From: an uncultured Bacteroides sp.
GTDB lineage: Bacteria > Bacteroidota > Bacteroidia > Bacteroidales > Bacteroidaceae
Length of the DNA: 64,000 bases
Assembly: GCF_959029255.1 (NCBI RefSeq)
Contig: NZ_CAUFUE010000011.1
Location: 62,001 to 126,000 of the forward strand
Direction: 5' to 3'
Below, in pieces: positions 34,513 to 43,696 of this stretch; within the stretch, counting starts at the first letter, position 1, and the number at the start of each line of letters is the position of its first letter. The translations under genes and the position numbers were made by a program. The notes under the pieces are model-generated. The model worked only from the letters and a program-made list of their open reading frames with translations, made no database searches and was not told where the DNA came from.

Positions 34513-34635
34513 CACTATAGTTGATAGATGATAGTTGATAGTTAGAAACTAAAGTCTCCGCGTCATTAAACTAAAGTAACTTTAATCGTAAATCGTTAAA
34601 TCGTAAATTGTACATTGTAAATTGTAAATAATATC

Positions 34636-36624
34636 ATGGGAACCATTACTCCTGAAAGTATTGTCAGTGACTTGCGCTATTTGCAACTATTGTCACGCAG
34701 TTTTCCTACTATCGCTGATGCCAGTACGGAAATCATAAATCTGGAAGCTATTTTGAATTTGCCGAAAGGTACGGAACATTTTCTCACAGATATTCATGGT
34801 GAATATGAAGCTTTCCAGCACGTGTTGAAAAATGCTTCGGGAGCTGTAAAGCGGAAAGTGAATGAAATTTTCGGTCATACTTTGCGTGAGAGCGAAAAGA
34901 AAGAACTGTGTACCCTGATTTATTATCCGGAGGAGAAGTTGCAATTGATAAAAGAACATGAGACAGACCTGGATGACTGGTATCTGATTACCTTGAACCA
35001 ATTGGTGAAAGTCTGCCAGAATGTTTCTTCCAAATACACACGTTCTAAAGTGCGTAAGGCACTTCCCGCAGAATTCTCGTACATCATTCAGGAGTTGCTG
35101 CATGAGTCGAGTATAGAACCGAACAAACACGCTTACATCAATGTAATCATCAGTACCATTATTACCACAAAGCGTTCCGATGATTTCATCATTGCCATGT
35201 GTAATTTGATTCAGCGCCTGACGATTGACTCCCTGCACATTGTCGGTGACATTTACGACCGTGGACCGGGTGCTCATATTATTATGGATACGCTTTGCGA
35301 TTATCATAACTTCGATATCCAGTGGGGGAACCATGATATCCTGTGGATGGGGGCTGCATCAGGCAACAATGCCTGTATTGCCAACGTCATCCGTATGTCC
35401 ATGCGCTATGCCAACCTGGCAACGTTGGAAGACGGTTATGGCATCAATCTGTTGCCTCTCGCTACGTTTGCCATGGATACATACGGTGATGACCCTTGTA
35501 CTATCTTCGCTCCGAAGATGAATTTCGCCGATTCGGAATATAATGAAAAAACATTGCGCCTGATTACACAGATGCACAAGGCGATTACGGTTATTCAGTT
35601 GAAGCTGGAGGCGGATATCATCAGCCGTCGCCCCGAGTTCAATATGGAGAACCGGAAGTTGTTACATAAGATTGACTTTGAACGTGGCGTATTTGTGTAC
35701 GAAGGCAAGGAGTATGAGTTGCGGGATACCAATTTCCCGACGATTGACCCGGCAGATCCCTACCGCTTATCGGATGAGGAACAGGAATTGGTAGATAAGA
35801 TTCATGCCTCGTTTATGAATAGCGAGAAATTGAAAAAACACATGCGTTGCCTGTTCACCTACGGCGGTATGTATCTGGTTTGTAACAGTAACCTGCTGTA
35901 TCATGCTTCCGTGCCTTTGAATGAGGACGGTAGTTTCAAGCATGTACGCATCGGAAAGAAAGAGTATTGGGGGCATAAGTTATTGCAAAAGACCGACCAA
36001 CTGATACGTACAGCCTATTTTGATGAGGACGGTTCCAAAGAAAAACAGTTTGCTCTAGACTACGTGTGGTATATGTGGTGCGGTCCTAATGCACCGTCAT
36101 TCGACAAAGATAAGATGGCTACCTTCGAGCGTTACTTTGTTGCCGATAAAGAGTTGCATAAAGAAACTAAAGGATATTATTATACTTTGCGCAATCGTGC
36201 GGATATCTGCGATAATATATTGACTGAGTTCGGTGTGGAACCCGGCCCCCATTCTCATATCATCAACGGTCACGTACCTGTGAAAACTATCAAAGGTGAG
36301 AAACCTATCAAAGCCGATGGTAAGTTGCTGGTGATTGACGGTGGTTTCTCCAAAGCCTATCAACCGGAAACCGGTATTGCAGGTTATACATTGGTATATC
36401 ATTCCCACGGCTTGCAGTTGGTACAGCACGAGCCTTTCCAAAGTCGTCAGAAGGCAATAGAGGAAGGACAGGATATCAAGTCTACCACATTTGTCATTGA
36501 GTTCAATTCACAGCGTATGATGGTGAAGGATACGGATAAAGGGAAAGTACTAGTGACGCAAATTCAGGATTTGAAGAAACTGTTGGTGGCGTATAGAACG
36601 GGATTTATTAAGGAGAAACAATGA
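34636..36624 (+). CDS. fbp: Fructose-1,6-bisphosphatase, class III
   Basis: A 662-residue class III FBPase, a metallophosphatase-fold enzyme distinct from the classical FBPases. Metal-binding motifs are FLTDIHGEYEAFQHVL (near residue 48), HIVGDIYDRGPGAHII (near 200) and IQWGNHDILWMG (near 235); a C-terminal HSHIINGHVPVKTIKGEKPI carries the last histidines. It hydrolyses fructose-1,6-bisphosphate to fructose-6-phosphate in gluconeogenesis. The length matches the Firmicutes/Bacteroides enzyme. It is monocistronic and convergent with the next gene, with a 33-bp palindrome between them. Confidence 0.95.
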   Translation: MGTITPESIVSDLRYLQLLSRSFPTIADASTEIINLEAILNLPKGTEHFLTDIHGEYEAFQHVLKNASGAVKRKVNEIFGHTLRESEKKELCTLIYYPEEKLQLIKEHETDLDDWYLITLNQLVKVCQNVSSKYTRSKVRKALPAEFSYIIQELLHESSIEPNKHAYINVIISTIITTKRSDDFIIAMCNLIQRLTIDSLHIVGDIYDRGPGAHIIMDTLCDYHNFDIQWGNHDILWMGAASGNNACIANVIRMSMRYANLATLEDGYGINLLPLATFAMDTYGDDPCTIFAPKMNFADSEYNEKTLRLITQMHKAITVIQLKLEADIISRRPEFNMENRKLLHKIDFERGVFVYEGKEYELRDTNFPTIDPADPYRLSDEEQELVDKIHASFMNSEKLKKHMRCLFTYGGMYLVCNSNLLYHASVPLNEDGSFKHVRIGKKEYWGHKLLQKTDQLIRTAYFDEDGSKEKQFALDYVWYMWCGPNAPSFDKDKMATFERYFVADKELHKETKGYYYTLRNRADICDNILTEFGVEPGPHSHIINGHVPVKTIKGEKPIKADGKLLVIDGGFSKAYQPETGIAGYTLVYHSHGLQLVQHEPFQSRQKAIEEGQDIKSTTFVIEFNSQRMMVKDTDKGKVLVTQIQDLKKLLVAYRTGFIKEKQ

Positions 36625-36634
36625 GATAATAATA

Positions 36635-36730
36635 TAATGAAGAATTAAGAATTAAGAATGAAGAATTTAGCTGCGCTATGCAATCATGCCGAAAGGTAAT
36701 TCTTCATTCTTAATTCTTAATTCTTCATTA
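36635..36730. repeat. Palindromic intergenic element, copy 2
   Basis: Perfect 33-bp arms at 36635-36667 and 36698-36730 (TAATGAAGAATTAAGAATTA...), loop TAGCTGCGCTATGCAATCAT, the same core as copy 1 at 32239. It lies between convergent genes and runs 14 bp into the end of the next gene, encoding part of its C-terminus (LMKN, stop). A bidirectional terminator function is plausible. Confidence 0.75.
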
Positions 36731-37985
36731 ATACCACCCCCCCTTCCACAATCACTCCTTTGTCATAGTTGGAACTTCGGTTGTAATACCTGTCCCATCC
36801 ATAACCACCGGTTACGAATACACCCAAATAATCCGTTAACCGGTATTCGAGATTGACGCGTGATTGTAACGAGTAGAGACGGGCAGGGAAACCATAGTCC
36901 TTATTCTTGAAAGTTTCGATGTGTTGGTAACCTAAATCTCCGCTGATGTGCAATCCTTTATAAAGTGGTAATTCCAATCCGGCACGATAGAATAAAGCGG
37001 CAGAGAACTTGTCACTGAAATCCAAATAGGGAGAACCGGCACCTAGAATGGTATAAAACAGTTTGTTTTTGAAACGGGCGGCCGCATTCAGTTTAGTCTT
37101 GTTACCGCCGAATACCATAAGTTGCACTTTGGTTTGCGGATTGGCATTGACTAAACCTAATTGAAAACCATCCAAACTCTCTTTGTAATAATTCACCAGT
37201 CCGATTTGCAAACCTTTGGCATGGAGGGCAATGTTGAGTGGGGCAAGCTGCACCCCGGTAGCTGTACCACCTGCCACATTACCTATACCTGCTATTTGAA
37301 GTCCTTTCATGGCATCGGCTGTAATGTTGCCAAGACCGGATATCTGGATACCTTTCATATCGTCACCCACTACGCTCAACAATCCGGAAGCGTTGAACCC
37401 ATTGAAACTACCGCCCGAAATATTGGCGAGTCCTGCAAGTTGAACTCCGGCGGATTCTTCTCCGGTGATATTCAGTAAACCGCCGATGATGACACCCCGG
37501 CTGTTATCTCCCGTGATGTTGGCCAGTCCGGACAGAACGACTCCCTGCGCATAATTTCCCGTGATACCTACCAGGCCCGATATGGATACACCGCTCAAAC
37601 TGTTGCCGTTGGCATTGGTGATGCCGGCAATCTGGACTCCTCGCACGTTTCCGCCCACCATATTGGAGATTCCCGCCATCTGCACGCCATTCATATCCCT
37701 GCCTACTACACCACTCAGAACATTCATCCCCAAACCATTCAAACGGTTCATGGATGAAAAAATACCGAGATTGAAGCAAGTACTGCCTACGGTATCTGTA
37801 CGTTGGGTGGAGATATTCTTCCAAAGGGAAATATTGATGCCCACCGGACCGTAATCTGTCCGTGAGGCACGTTGTTTAGAAGAGTGGTTATGTTTCTCTT
37901 TTGTGGAAGTCTGAATGTTGTTCTGACTATAAATTTCCCCGACAAACAACAAGGAAAGCAGAATGAGCGGAAAGATACGTTTCAT
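36717..37985 (-). CDS. Secreted LA_2272-like repeat protein
   Basis: A 422-residue protein with an N-terminal signal peptide (MKRIFPLILLSLLFVGEIYS). Residues about 85-250 are at least eight tandem repeats of about 23 residues with the pattern G-x-QIAGI-x-N-x-x-G (GVQMAGISNMVGGNVRGVQI, GVQLAGLANISGGSFNGFNA, GLQIAGIGNVAGGTATGVQL), predicting a stacked beta-solenoid. The C-terminal half has alternating beta strands like an outer-membrane or surface domain (YHISGDLGYQHIETF-type). Such proteins are called LA_2272-type surface repeat proteins; their function is unknown. It follows the sulfatase gene by 5 bp, and its last codons lie in a palindromic repeat. Confidence 0.75.
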   Translation of the reverse strand: MKRIFPLILLSLLFVGEIYSQNNIQTSTKEKHNHSSKQRASRTDYGPVGINISLWKNISTQRTDTVGSTCFNLGIFSSMNRLNGLGMNVLSGVVGRDMNGVQMAGISNMVGGNVRGVQIAGITNANGNSLSGVSISGLVGITGNYAQGVVLSGLANITGDNSRGVIIGGLLNITGEESAGVQLAGLANISGGSFNGFNASGLLSVVGDDMKGIQISGLGNITADAMKGLQIAGIGNVAGGTATGVQLAPLNIALHAKGLQIGLVNYYKESLDGFQLGLVNANPQTKVQLMVFGGNKTKLNAAARFKNKLFYTILGAGSPYLDFSDKFSAALFYRAGLELPLYKGLHISGDLGYQHIETFKNKDYGFPARLYSLQSRVNLEYRLTDYLGVFVTGGYGWDRYYNRSSNYDKGVIVEGGVVLMKN

Positions 37986-37990
37986 ATTAT

Positions 37991-39544
37991 TTAAAAAGTT
38001 TCATCCGGCCAAGGCGCCAACTGTTGAGTGGCACGCAATATGGGGCGTTGTGCATCCACAGACCGGAGATAATTACTTAATTTCTGTGACAACTTCTTGA
38101 CGAGTTTCGGATTTTCTCCGGCCACATCATTTTTCTCACTGATATCGGCGGGTATATTGAACAACTCATGTTTACCGCTGTCAAAATAATACACCAACTT
38201 CCAGTCGCCCGAACGGATGGAACACGTAGCTCCGATCCCCGGTCCTGAAGGTCCCCAACTATGAGGATAATGCCAATAGATGTCACGGTCTTTCACTTTA
38301 CCTTTGCCGGTGAGCAGAGGCAAGAAGCTGATACCGTCACGCTGTTGAATGGTCTTGTAATGCTCTACACCTGCTATTTCGAGGATAGTAGGGAAGAAAT
38401 CCTCTATCATCAGATAATGGTTACATTTTGTTTCGGGAACAACCACCCCGGGCCAGCGTACAATCATCGGCTCGCGTACGCCACCTTCGTAGGCGGAACC
38501 TTTTCCGCTGTTCAGGGGATAGTTCTGTACGTGCAGTTGTCCGGCACGTGTGTGGGCGGCAAGCCCTCCATTGTCCGACATGAAAATCAGCACGGTATTC
38601 TCAGTCAAGTTATTTTCGTCCAGATAATCCATGATATCTCCCAGACTCTTGTCCATTCCTTCGATAAGCGTGGCGTATGCCGCTTCTACAGGCGGCAGTC
38701 CGGCATCTATGTACTTCTGGTAGAAACGCATATCAGGCTGTATAGGCGTATGTATGGCATAATGCGCCATATAGAGGAAGAAAGGCTTGTCAATCTTCTG
38801 CGCGTCATCCAATGCTTTTTCAGCTTCCAGGGTGAGGGCTTCGGAAAGGAATATATTTTTTCCGTGATACTTCTCCAGGCCGGGTACGGCAGCCAATGGA
38901 CTTTTACCGCCCGGCTTATTCCCGAAGTTTTCCATTCCGTAATAACTGGCAGGTGAACCTGCGGCATGTCCCGCGATATTCACGTCAAATCCCATTTTCA
39001 ACGGATCGGAACCCGGAGTTTCTTCGGCACCGAAATGCGCTTTTCCGCAATGTATGGTGTGGTAACCGTTATCTTTGAGCAACTGCGCAAGCGAGGTCAC
39101 TTGCGTGGTGCGTTCCACTCCCGGTTCCTGACAAATACCGTTTACATTCCATTCGGGATAAACCATAATGGAATCCGGTTGTTCGTGGGTCGTGTTTTTC
39201 CGCAGTGTCCAGCTGGTGACACGATGGCGGGCGGCATTCATTCCCGAAAAGAGGCTGACACGGGTCGGAGAGCTGATACTACATGCGTACGCTTGTGTAA
39301 ACATTCGTCCCTGGGCAGCCAGCCGCTCCATATTGGGAGTGTGATACGTGTCATTATACTTGGTACGTTGTGTCCAAAAGGGTAGGGAAGTGTCCTGCCA
39401 TCCCATGTCGTCCACCAGAAATAAAATGATATTGGGACGTGTCTTGTCGGTATGCGTTACGCCGCCTTGTGGCATATCGCATACTTCTTCCGCCATTCCG
39501 CACAACGGAAACAAGGCTGCGGATAATAATAGTTTGTTTCTCAT
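37991..39544 (-). CDS. Sulfatase (S1 family, Ser-type)
   Basis: A 517-residue secreted/periplasmic sulfatase. The signal-like N-terminus (MRNKLLLSAALFPLCGMAEE) is followed by the metal-binding NIILFLVDDMGWQD and the formylglycine motif SSPTRVSLFSG, with Ser91 the residue oxidised by the anaerobic sulfatase-maturating enzyme, as in other Bacteroides. FMSDNGG and HCGKAHFG are further active-site elements. It removes sulfate esters from host or dietary glycans; the exact substrate is not visible. The gene overlaps the upstream acyl-CoA ligase by 4 bp and precedes the repeat protein by 5 bp. No SusCD pair is nearby, so it is not in an obvious polysaccharide utilisation locus. Confidence 0.92.
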   Translation of the reverse strand: MRNKLLLSAALFPLCGMAEEVCDMPQGGVTHTDKTRPNIILFLVDDMGWQDTSLPFWTQRTKYNDTYHTPNMERLAAQGRMFTQAYACSISSPTRVSLFSGMNAARHRVTSWTLRKNTTHEQPDSIMVYPEWNVNGICQEPGVERTTQVTSLAQLLKDNGYHTIHCGKAHFGAEETPGSDPLKMGFDVNIAGHAAGSPASYYGMENFGNKPGGKSPLAAVPGLEKYHGKNIFLSEALTLEAEKALDDAQKIDKPFFLYMAHYAIHTPIQPDMRFYQKYIDAGLPPVEAAYATLIEGMDKSLGDIMDYLDENNLTENTVLIFMSDNGGLAAHTRAGQLHVQNYPLNSGKGSAYEGGVREPMIVRWPGVVVPETKCNHYLMIEDFFPTILEIAGVEHYKTIQQRDGISFLPLLTGKGKVKDRDIYWHYPHSWGPSGPGIGATCSIRSGDWKLVYYFDSGKHELFNIPADISEKNDVAGENPKLVKKLSQKLSNYLRSVDAQRPILRATQQLAPWPDETF

Positions 39545-41199
39545 CCTTTAGCTTCCTGATATAAGAAGCGTTTAATTGATTTCTTCGGTGTCTTCTCGAA
39601 CTCTTCAGGGTAGATTTTCATCTTGGAAATCTGGCTGTATGCAGGTAGTTCCGCATTCAGCGCCACACGGTTTTCTTCCATCACACGTTCTATGTCTTCA
39701 TTGTGAAGCCCGTGCGCGAAGGCATCGTCAAAGTCCGGATAAACCAATCCGACAAGCTTCTCGTTTTGCTGTACGATGATACTTTCGGCAACGTACGGCA
39801 TATTATTCAATTTATCTTCAATTTCTTCAGGATAGATGTTCTGGCCGCTCGGACCGAGGAGCATATTCTTGCTACGGCCTTTAATGGTCACATTACCTTC
39901 GGCATCCATCAGGGCGAGGTCGCCGGTACGCAACCAACCGTCCTTGTCGAGTACCTGTTCGGTAGCCTCCTCGTTTTTATAATAACCCAGCATCACGTTA
40001 GGTCCGCGACACACAATCTCACCCGGAATATTTTCCGGATCGGGAGATAATATCTTCACCTCCATGCGGGGAGCGGCCTTACCGCAAGAGCCCGGTTTGA
40101 AGCGAGTCCAGTCTTCGTAACAGATGATAGGTCCACATTCCGTCATACCGTAACCCACCGTGTACGGGAAGTCTATCATGCGCAGGAACTGTTCTACCTC
40201 CTGGTTGAAAGCGGCACCTCCTACGATGACGGCGGCAAAATTACCTCCGAAGGCCTGTACCATCTGCTCGCGTACGGTAGCCTTTATCTTATCGTTGATG
40301 ATAGGCACTTTCAGTAACAATTTCATAGCCGGTGTTTCCAGTTTCGGCAGTACGTTCTTCTTGATAATCTTTTCGATGATGAGCGGCACCGCCACAATCA
40401 AGTTCGGTTTCACCTCGGCGAACGCTTGGAAAATAATCTTCGGACTCGGCATGCGGGTCAGGTAATAAATGTGACAGCCCACGGCAAACTCGTACAGGAA
40501 TTCGAATGCAAGCCCGTACATGTGTGCCATTGGCAGCATACACACCAGTTTGTCTCCGGCTTTCAGCGGGAGTACTTCAAAAGCAAAGGCGGTGTTCGAC
40601 CATAAACTGCGGTAAGGCAGCATTACGCCCTTGGAGTAACTGGTAGTGCCCGATGTATAATTGATAACTGCCAGCTCTTCCGGTTGGTCTTTATGATAAG
40701 CGATGTGTTCCTTGCGGAAGTTCTTGGGATATTTCTTACCGAACATTTCATTCAGGTGTTCACGCGCGTAATTCAATTTCTCGCTGCGTGAAACGAGGAT
40801 GGAAAAGTCCGTCATCAGCATAATGCCCTCCAGCAGCGGCATGGCGCTTTCGTTCAGGTTCTCCCACACTTGGTCGCCCACAAACAGAAGTTTGGCTTCG
40901 GAGTGGTTGACGATATTATGGATGTTGTCAGCTTTGAATTCGTGGAGGATAGGTACGATTACCGCGCCATACGTCAGGGTGGCAAGGAATGTTACCCCCC
41001 AATGTGAACTGTTACGGCCGCAGACGGCTATCTTGTCACCTTTCTTGATGCCGCTCGCTTCAAAGATGATATGCAGCTTTTCTATTTTGCGGGCTACATC
41101 TTTATATTGCAGGGTAGCTCCTTTATAATCAGTCAGGGCATCCAAGTCCCAATTTTCTTTTATACTGTTTTCTATATAGGCAATAAAGCTTTGTTCCAT
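39541..41199 (-). CDS. AMP-dependent long-chain acyl-CoA ligase
   Basis: A 552-residue ANL-superfamily enzyme. The phosphate-binding loop is INYTSGTTSYSKGVMLPY, the A5/A8 motifs GYGMTECGPIICYEDW and WLRTGDLALMDAEGNVTIKG, and the catalytic lysine near the end in EFEKTPKKSIKRFL. It activates a fatty acid to acyl-AMP and then acyl-CoA in the cytoplasm. It heads a ligase-sulfatase-repeat protein operon by overlap, and a good promoter lies upstream at 41232-41262. The chain-length preference is unknown. Confidence 0.9.
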   Translation of the reverse strand: MEQSFIAYIENSIKENWDLDALTDYKGATLQYKDVARKIEKLHIIFEASGIKKGDKIAVCGRNSSHWGVTFLATLTYGAVIVPILHEFKADNIHNIVNHSEAKLLFVGDQVWENLNESAMPLLEGIMLMTDFSILVSRSEKLNYAREHLNEMFGKKYPKNFRKEHIAYHKDQPEELAVINYTSGTTSYSKGVMLPYRSLWSNTAFAFEVLPLKAGDKLVCMLPMAHMYGLAFEFLYEFAVGCHIYYLTRMPSPKIIFQAFAEVKPNLIVAVPLIIEKIIKKNVLPKLETPAMKLLLKVPIINDKIKATVREQMVQAFGGNFAAVIVGGAAFNQEVEQFLRMIDFPYTVGYGMTECGPIICYEDWTRFKPGSCGKAAPRMEVKILSPDPENIPGEIVCRGPNVMLGYYKNEEATEQVLDKDGWLRTGDLALMDAEGNVTIKGRSKNMLLGPSGQNIYPEEIEDKLNNMPYVAESIIVQQNEKLVGLVYPDFDDAFAHGLHNEDIERVMEENRVALNAELPAYSQISKMKIYPEEFEKTPKKSIKRFLYQEAKG

Positions 41200-41231
41200 G
41201 ATGTTAATTGCACATTTAGTTGAAATTTGTG

Positions 41232-41262
41232 CAAATATAAAGGTTTATATATAGAATGCAAA
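41232..41262 (-). promoter_or_regulatory. Promoter of the acyl-CoA ligase operon
   Basis: Minus strand: TTTG (41262-41259), 19 bp, TATATTTG (41239-41232), a full Bacteroides consensus match about 35 bp before the ligase ATG. Confidence 0.75.
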
Positions 41263-41290
41263 CTTTTATAGAGAAAATAGCTTTAATTTG

Positions 41291-43696
41291 CTAAAACTCT
41301 ACCGTCACTCCTAACGTGGGGAGTATCGTGCCGCTTTCCTGTTTCAGATATTTCATTTTGTACCGTTGCTCACCGGTAGGTGCCGAAGGATTTTCAATGA
41401 TTCCCGTACTCATGATTACGTCCGGCTGTTTTAGCTTATTACCCGTAATGTTCTGTACATCCAGATATAAGCCCACCATGCAGCGGCGGAAATAGAAGGA
41501 TTTGTCTACCCGCACATCAATCTGCGCAAAGTTGGGAAGCCGTTCCTTATTGTAGCGGGAGTAGTCATAATAAGGTTTTCCCTGAGCATTCCATGCCTCT
41601 ACAAGCGATGACTTTTCTTCATCGTAGGGCGTGTAGGGAGCGCCGCCGATGTAACTCAACTTGCCGCCTATGCTCCAACGCTTGGGCAGGTTGTACGTGC
41701 CGCTCATATTGAGGATAAACCGGTTGTCCCATGCCGACGGGATATATTCGGCTCCCGCACGGCTGCGATATTCACTTTTGTAGAGCGTAAAAGAAGAAAC
41801 GAGATTGAGCTTGCCGGATACTTGCCACCGGAACATGGTTTCCACGCCGTATGCCCTGCCGCTGGCGGTGGATGCAAGGGCCTCGTTGCCCACTACGCCA
41901 TAGTCATTGCCTTGGCATGTCAGTGGAATGCTGTCTCTCAATGCAAGCGGGATGCGGCTGTATCGCTTGACGAAACCTTCCACCGAAACCATAATGCGGT
42001 CATGCAGATGCCAGTCCAGTCCGATGCTGCCCTCCAACACCTGCATGTATTTCAACTCCTTATTTATATAGGCACCCTCGTTGTTCTTAAATCCCAGAGC
42101 CGTGTAAGGCGGCAATTGGTGGTAGAGTCCCACATTGCCGCTCAGCGTCCACTGTTCCGAGAGTTTATAAGAAGCGGACAGGCGGGGCGACAGGTGTCTC
42201 CACGGCTGCTGCATTTCCCGGTTGTAAGTGTTGCCATCCATACGGATACCAACAGAAGCAGACAGACGGTTATCTTTCGTGGTGTAGTCCGAAGCAAAGA
42301 ACGCTCCCCATCCGAAGATATTGAGTGAGGTATGGTAAACCGACAATTCTCCGGAATTTCCGTAGAGCAGTTGCCGGGTGTGGTTGGTGTAAATGGAATT
42401 GGTCAGTTCACCGCCTTCCTTTAAAGTCCACTGTCCCAGTCGGGTCTGGTTTTCAAAGCGTAGGGCAGTCTTCTGCTCTACGGAGCGCAGGCGCAAGGTC
42501 AGGTTGTCTTCCGAAGAATCGTCATTGTTGTAGTACTTCAGGTTCCGGTTATTCAGATAATTATGGCTCAGCGTAAGCGCTTGCACATGTCTCCCCGCGT
42601 AATGCTTGTACACCGCTCCCACAGTGAACGTCTCTTGGTGGATGGTGGGGAGATAACTAAGCAGATATTCCGCATCCTCACCCTTCTCGTCGGTATTCAG
42701 TTTCATCTTGTCAATTCCCGCCAGGCCGAGTACGGTAAGTTCATTCTTTTCGGAAAACTTAGTCTTCAACTTGAACTGCCCGTCGATGAAGTTAGGTAAG
42801 AAAGGAAGTCCCAATGCCTTGAATAAGAACTGTAGGTACGATTGGCGCGCGGAGAATAGATACGTGGTACGTTTCCCCAAGTGGCCTGCTCCGCTCAGTG
42901 AAACTTCGGAAGCGCCGATAGTCGCCTTGAACGTCTGTTTGTCCGGATTGCCGTCTCTCAGCCGGAAGTCGAGAACGGAACTCAGCGCGCCGGAGCGGTT
43001 GACGGGGAATGCCCCGGTGTAGAATGTGATTTCGCGTATCAGGTCGGAATTGACGATACTCACCGGACCACCCGAAGCCCCTTGCGTGGCAAAGTGGTTG
43101 ATATTGGGAATTTCTATCCCGTCCATGTAAAAGCGGTTTTCGGAGGGAGAGCCGCCCCGTACAATCAAGTCGTTACGATAGCCGATAGGCGAAAAGGACA
43201 CACCCGGGTAAGCGCGTACAATGCGGGATACGTCACGGTTGGCCCCGGGGCTTTTCTCTATTTCTTGCAGTCCGATGACCCGCATGCTGACCGGGCTTTC
43301 TATGCTCCTCCGGAAAGGAGAAGGCGTGACGACAACCGCCGACAGAAGATTCTCGTCCTCTTCCATTTCTATTTCTATGAATGGAGTTGAAGCGGAAACG
43401 ATGTATTCGGGAGTCTGCACCGTGGTGTAGCCCAAACTCGAAGCTTCGAAACGGTATATGCCCGGTGGAATTTGTTCGATACGGAATATGCCGAGCGAGT
43501 CGGCGGAAGCACCTTTTCCCGGTATGCCCGCAACAACCACGTTAGCGTAGGAGACAGGTTGTCGTGAGCGTTTATCTATCACTTTCCCACGGACGGAGTA
43601 AGTGACGGGAGCGGCAGTTATTGCAGTCGCATAACTGCCGCACAATAAGAGTATGAGTACCGGTAATACCGGAAAAATATACTTAAGTTTATTCAT
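41291..43696 (-). CDS. TonB-dependent outer-membrane receptor
   Basis: An 801-residue receptor: signal peptide (FPVLPVLILLLCGSYATAIT), a carboxypeptidase-regulatory-like beta domain (YSVRGKVIDKRSRQPVSYAN), a plug (ESPVSMRVIGLQEIEKSPGA, NDLIVRGGSPSENRFYMDGI) and a C-terminal beta-barrel ending ILPTLGVTVEF with the terminal aromatic residue. It is smaller than SusC proteins (about 1000 residues) and has no SusD partner here. The substrate is unknown; related receptors take up iron complexes, vitamins or oligosaccharides. The ATG overlaps the GDP-fucose synthase gene by 8 bp. Confidence 0.9.
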   Translation of the reverse strand: MNKLKYIFPVLPVLILLLCGSYATAITAAPVTYSVRGKVIDKRSRQPVSYANVVVAGIPGKGASADSLGIFRIEQIPPGIYRFEASSLGYTTVQTPEYIVSASTPFIEIEMEEDENLLSAVVVTPSPFRRSIESPVSMRVIGLQEIEKSPGANRDVSRIVRAYPGVSFSPIGYRNDLIVRGGSPSENRFYMDGIEIPNINHFATQGASGGPVSIVNSDLIREITFYTGAFPVNRSGALSSVLDFRLRDGNPDKQTFKATIGASEVSLSGAGHLGKRTTYLFSARQSYLQFLFKALGLPFLPNFIDGQFKLKTKFSEKNELTVLGLAGIDKMKLNTDEKGEDAEYLLSYLPTIHQETFTVGAVYKHYAGRHVQALTLSHNYLNNRNLKYYNNDDSSEDNLTLRLRSVEQKTALRFENQTRLGQWTLKEGGELTNSIYTNHTRQLLYGNSGELSVYHTSLNIFGWGAFFASDYTTKDNRLSASVGIRMDGNTYNREMQQPWRHLSPRLSASYKLSEQWTLSGNVGLYHQLPPYTALGFKNNEGAYINKELKYMQVLEGSIGLDWHLHDRIMVSVEGFVKRYSRIPLALRDSIPLTCQGNDYGVVGNEALASTASGRAYGVETMFRWQVSGKLNLVSSFTLYKSEYRSRAGAEYIPSAWDNRFILNMSGTYNLPKRWSIGGKLSYIGGAPYTPYDEEKSSLVEAWNAQGKPYYDYSRYNKERLPNFAQIDVRVDKSFYFRRCMVGLYLDVQNITGNKLKQPDVIMSTGIIENPSAPTGEQRYKMKYLKQESGTILPTLGVTVEF

